A stretch of 64,000 bases of DNA, from NCBI GenBank assembly GCA_018894105.1, contig CM032127.1, forward strand, positions 5,487,001-5,551,000, read 5' to 3'. Within the stretch, counting starts at the first letter, position 1; each line of letters begins with the position of its first letter. A program made the position numbers and the translations under genes. The notes beneath the pieces were generated by a model. That model saw only the letters and a program-made list of their open reading frames with translations, searched no databases and was not told the DNA's origin. Below are positions 61,201 through 64,000 of this stretch, one piece after another. The stretch is from Jacaranda mimosifolia (Eukaryota > Streptophyta > Magnoliopsida > Lamiales > Bignoniaceae).

Positions 61201-61769
61201 AAACCATGCAAATACAAATTTCTAGCACCAAATTACTCGACTAAAAGCTGTCTTAATTATAAATATCGGTCTCAAATTTTAAAACTGCTCGACGTGGTAT
61301 ATTAACCTTGGGCCAGGGCACAAGACGAGTTACTTATCAAAAACTGGCTTTTAAGTCGACCTCACAGAAGTATAATACAAATCTGGCTTTGGCTGACACA
61401 CACAAAATCACCACATAGTTGAACATAGATTCGCAAGTACAACCAGACCACAATCATTGCATTAAGACTAAGTCGATTATAAACTCGACGACAAAGGTGC
61501 AAATAATTTAGGCCCTTGATGGGCAACTCATTTCTAATGATTATGAACTATTTCTCATCTTATTATAGCACAATGAGTAATGATATACTTGAAAAAAATA
61601 TGTGACATGCTAGAGCTGAGATCCATTAAGCATAAATCGATGCCAAAGATTCCATTCAAAGTGAATATTCCATTACAACGCCAAAATAAAAATGACAGAT
61701 GTTCCAAATTCTAAAACAGCAAAGCAAACGTCTCACAGTCCAATTACACACTGAAAAATCAAAAACAGA
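61201..61769. other. 3' untranslated part of the Tat-like element
   Basis: Between the repeat array and the antisense ORF. Contains isolated 'tcgac' motifs but no coding frame. Confidence 0.4.
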
Positions 61770-64000
61770 CTACAATAAAATGCTAGCCTTAGTTGGAACC
61801 ACTGTCTTCAGCTTGAGTAGCCTGCGCGCCCTCGTCGACCCCCTGATCAAGCTCATTGCTACGGGAACATAGGCAATCAGTGGCAAATGTTGATCCCCTT
61901 GCTTGGGAGTATTAGTATGAGGCAATTGAGACAGGCCCACCTCGTCGACTAGGAAAGGATGCCCACTATCGGGAAAGAATTCAGCCATATTGACCTTGTC
62001 ATCCCTGATGTCGAAGACAAAGTCGTTGGCCAAATTGAATTCGGTTGTTACCCCCTCACGCCTAACTAAGTAGTCGGGCATTGGAGTAGCAGCAGCCTCC
62101 TCGATCAAATTGATCTCGGCAAGAATGGACCCTTCAGCAAGAGCAACTTCATCTGGAGTAGTATATGCGTATAGTTCCTAGTCAAGAATAGGGTTTAGGC
62201 GCTATCTATTCTCTAACCGAATGGAATACCCAAGATATTCCAGCTATTTATAGCTTTCTCAAAGCTATCATTAGTGTCATCAAGTCAGAAGACAACATTG
62301 GCATCCTGAAATGCCGAAGTCAACATAAACTACTGCACGGCCTGTCAACGAACAGTGGGTAGCGTCCTTGCAAACTCCCATTGAGCAAAGTGTAAGGCGC
62401 TATTGTAACCATGCGCTCGACCAGTATTATAATGGGTCTGTGCCTCCACTCGGACCTTTTTCAGCAGCTCCTTGGCCCAGCTCCTCTCTACCACCACGGC
62501 TAGTAGCTAGGCATCTTTTGCTTCGAGCTGCACATCCTTCTCTCGCAGCTATTTTTTCAACCAATCGACCTCCTCCTTAGCTGATTCAATTTAAACCAAG
62601 GCCACATCTACTTCATCACACTCCTGTTGGAGCCTGTCCCAATCATCCAGAGCCAGCTCTGACCTCCTATACAGATGGTAGCCCAGCTGGCTAACCTGCA
62701 AAGTGAGCTCGATTAGAACAAAGATAAACAAGAGCAATATGAAAAGCTCATAATCGACCAAAAACTTACCATAATGGAGTAGTAAGCGAAAGCCCTCAGT
62801 GCACCATCTTCAACGAGATCCATGAACTTCTTCTGGTTGGAGGAGAAGAGCCCAGCCATCATCACCTTCATCAGCACTGCTTCAGTCAAACCTGATGTAA
62901 GCATCAACAATGAATTCCGAACAACCATCGCACTATCGATACCGTATCGGGGTGACGGTAGTTTAGGCAATGCGAACAATGTGTCGTCGCCCCGCTGTCC
63001 AAAATGATCATAACCCAATGTCTACTTCAAAGCCCATGCCTTACCCTTGCCCTTATTTGCGGTGGTCTTTTCCCGCACAATGCCACTCTGCTCGACTGTA
63101 GGCCTTTTCTGTTGAGGAGAGGAGCCAATGGTTATCCCAGTGGATGGTCGAGCTAATGAAGTTTTTTCTGGGGCTGGCGGCGCAGCAACCAATGGCAATA
63201 CAGTTGAAGGTGGAGCAACAACTTGCACCTCTCAACAGGCCGCAACACCCTCACGGCACTCCTAATTCCTTTAGGCACAAGCGATAGCTTGAGCTTGGGT
63301 CCTCTGTATGATGTCTTCTCGATATGTGTAAAACAAAACCATATGCGTCAGATTCGACCAGACACAAAAAGCAAAACTTGAAGAGAATTGAAAAGCAACA
63401 ACAAACAAGGTAATCTACCTAGTCGAGTGCCTACAGGAAGGTCTAGCTAGACGGGCGATAAACCTGTCAGCACTAAATTTCTCTCATCGAGGTACCCCGA
63501 AGCCTCCATTTGTCCAAACTCGACTAGATCCCTTACAAACTTATTGGTCCAGGATGGGGTTAAGTTCCCAGGCATCTTGATGTGCCCCCTCCACCACCCA
63601 CTAGGGATATTGAAACCCTTAGGCGCTCGAACAAAGAGGTACCATTTTTTCCACTCCTGACTATGTAAGGAGGCAATGGTGATTAGAAATTTTCGACGGG
63701 GTTGAGTAGTAAGATAGTAGATGCCAGATTCATCGGTACTACCTGACGTCCGACACATGGGAAGGTGAAAAAGATTTGAGACGTTGGTGAAGGTAGTGGG
63801 CTGGTCGAATATGTGCATTAACATAGCGAAGCTGTATATGGTCGCAAAAAAGTTGGGCAAACGTTAGGTAATACAGACCTCCAAACCCGTCGACAGGTCA
63901 ATTATTGAATGAGCAAGAGGGAACCTAAGCCTACACCTAAAAGCCTCTTCAAACACGGCTATACACCCATTAGGTGGCCGGTGCATCCTATCGGCAAGAC
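61770..64000 (-). pseudogene. Antisense ORF of the Tat-like element (gypsy-type Transposase_28-like), broken, continues past window
   Basis: Minus-strand frames in order from the window end: PPNGCIAVFEEAFRCRLRFP (about 63980-63920), a stop, FATIYSFAMLMHIF, then LFHLPMCRTSGSTDESGIYY, WKKWYLFVRAPKGFNIPSGW (about 63650-63590) and a long decayed C-terminal part (63018-62713, 62108-61770). The opening P-GC..FEE.FRCRLRFP and W..WYLFVRAP patterns fit the plant domain annotated as putative gypsy-type transposon (Transposase_28), as known for antisense ORFs of Tat elements. Its role is unknown. Interrupted by frame changes and stops. Domain name is from memory; a profile search is needed. Confidence 0.55.

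Larger units (their letters stand above)
53578..64000 (+). mobile_element. Ty3/gypsy retrotransposon of the Tat kind, 3' end beyond window
   Basis: In order: 5' LTR (53578-54408), primer-binding site TGGCGCCGTCCGTGG (54411-54425), gag from 54451, protease, reverse transcriptase, two apparent RNase H domains, integrase (to 60623), an array of about 82-bp repeats, and an antisense ORF from 61770 to the window end. An extra RNase H and additional ORF between pol and the 3' LTR are described features of Tat-lineage elements. The 3' LTR is not in the window, so the duplication cannot be checked. Dozens of stops make it inactive. Confidence 0.8.

Overview
This is plant nuclear DNA from a dicot, most likely an asterid and perhaps Lamiales; the order is an inference from the CYP76-type P450 and the transposon flora, not a database result. 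It is AT-rich, gene-poor and dominated by nested transposable elements. The only recognisable host-gene sequences are two cytochrome P450 genes of the CYP76 type, both on + and about 29 kb apart, and a piece of chloroplast ycf2 that has moved into the nucleus. I found no rRNA or tRNA gene and no CRISPR array. No wholly new biological system stands out; the value lies in the layered insertion history.

Layout. 1-1357: end of a Mutator-like element (MULE) carrying the N-terminal part of its protein on the minus strand; it stops about 100 bp before the TATA box of the first P450. 1540-3122: CYP76-like P450, two exons, all family motifs present but broken by two single-base frameshifts. 3.1-8.8 kb: microsatellites, MITE-like debris, a solo copia LTR (6942-7598, perfect target-site duplication) and a CACTA-type MITE. 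8785-11797: 3-kb solo LTR of a gypsy family. 14.05-16.74 kb: an old tandem duplication in which one copy gained a MULE-type foldback element and the other a CACTA-type MITE. 17.49-27.60 kb: plastid ycf2 fragment split by a 9.5-kb gypsy element (17640-27136, perfect 5-bp duplication) with about 3-kb LTRs and a decayed gag-pol.

27.6-30.1 kb holds another LTR-derived relic. 30373-31103 is the second P450, a pseudogene cut off by a CACTA-type terminus; after it comes an unusual GGCCCA-rich block (31.57-32.17 kb). 32.7-36.9 kb is a decayed Tnt1-like copia element. At 37.6-43.85 kb the gag-protease remnant of another copia element is split by a nearly intact Tnt1-like copia element (37921-42783), whose gag-pol frame has a single stop codon and which is bounded by a perfect 5-bp duplication.

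43.9-53.6 kb is AT-rich and contains a probable MULE, a hAT-type element, a PIF/Harbinger-type MITE and dispersed repeats. From 53578 to the window end lies one large gypsy element of the Tat kind: 5' LTR, primer-binding site, gag with an internal 685-bp tandem duplication, protease, reverse transcriptase with a mutated catalytic motif, apparently two RNase H domains, integrase, a 3' array of about 82-bp repeats, and an antisense ORF running off the window. Most of its premature stops look like C-to-T or G-to-A changes, as expected of methylated, silenced DNA.

Coordinates of decayed elements are read by eye. Boundaries with target-site duplications are firm; others are approximate, and entries say so.
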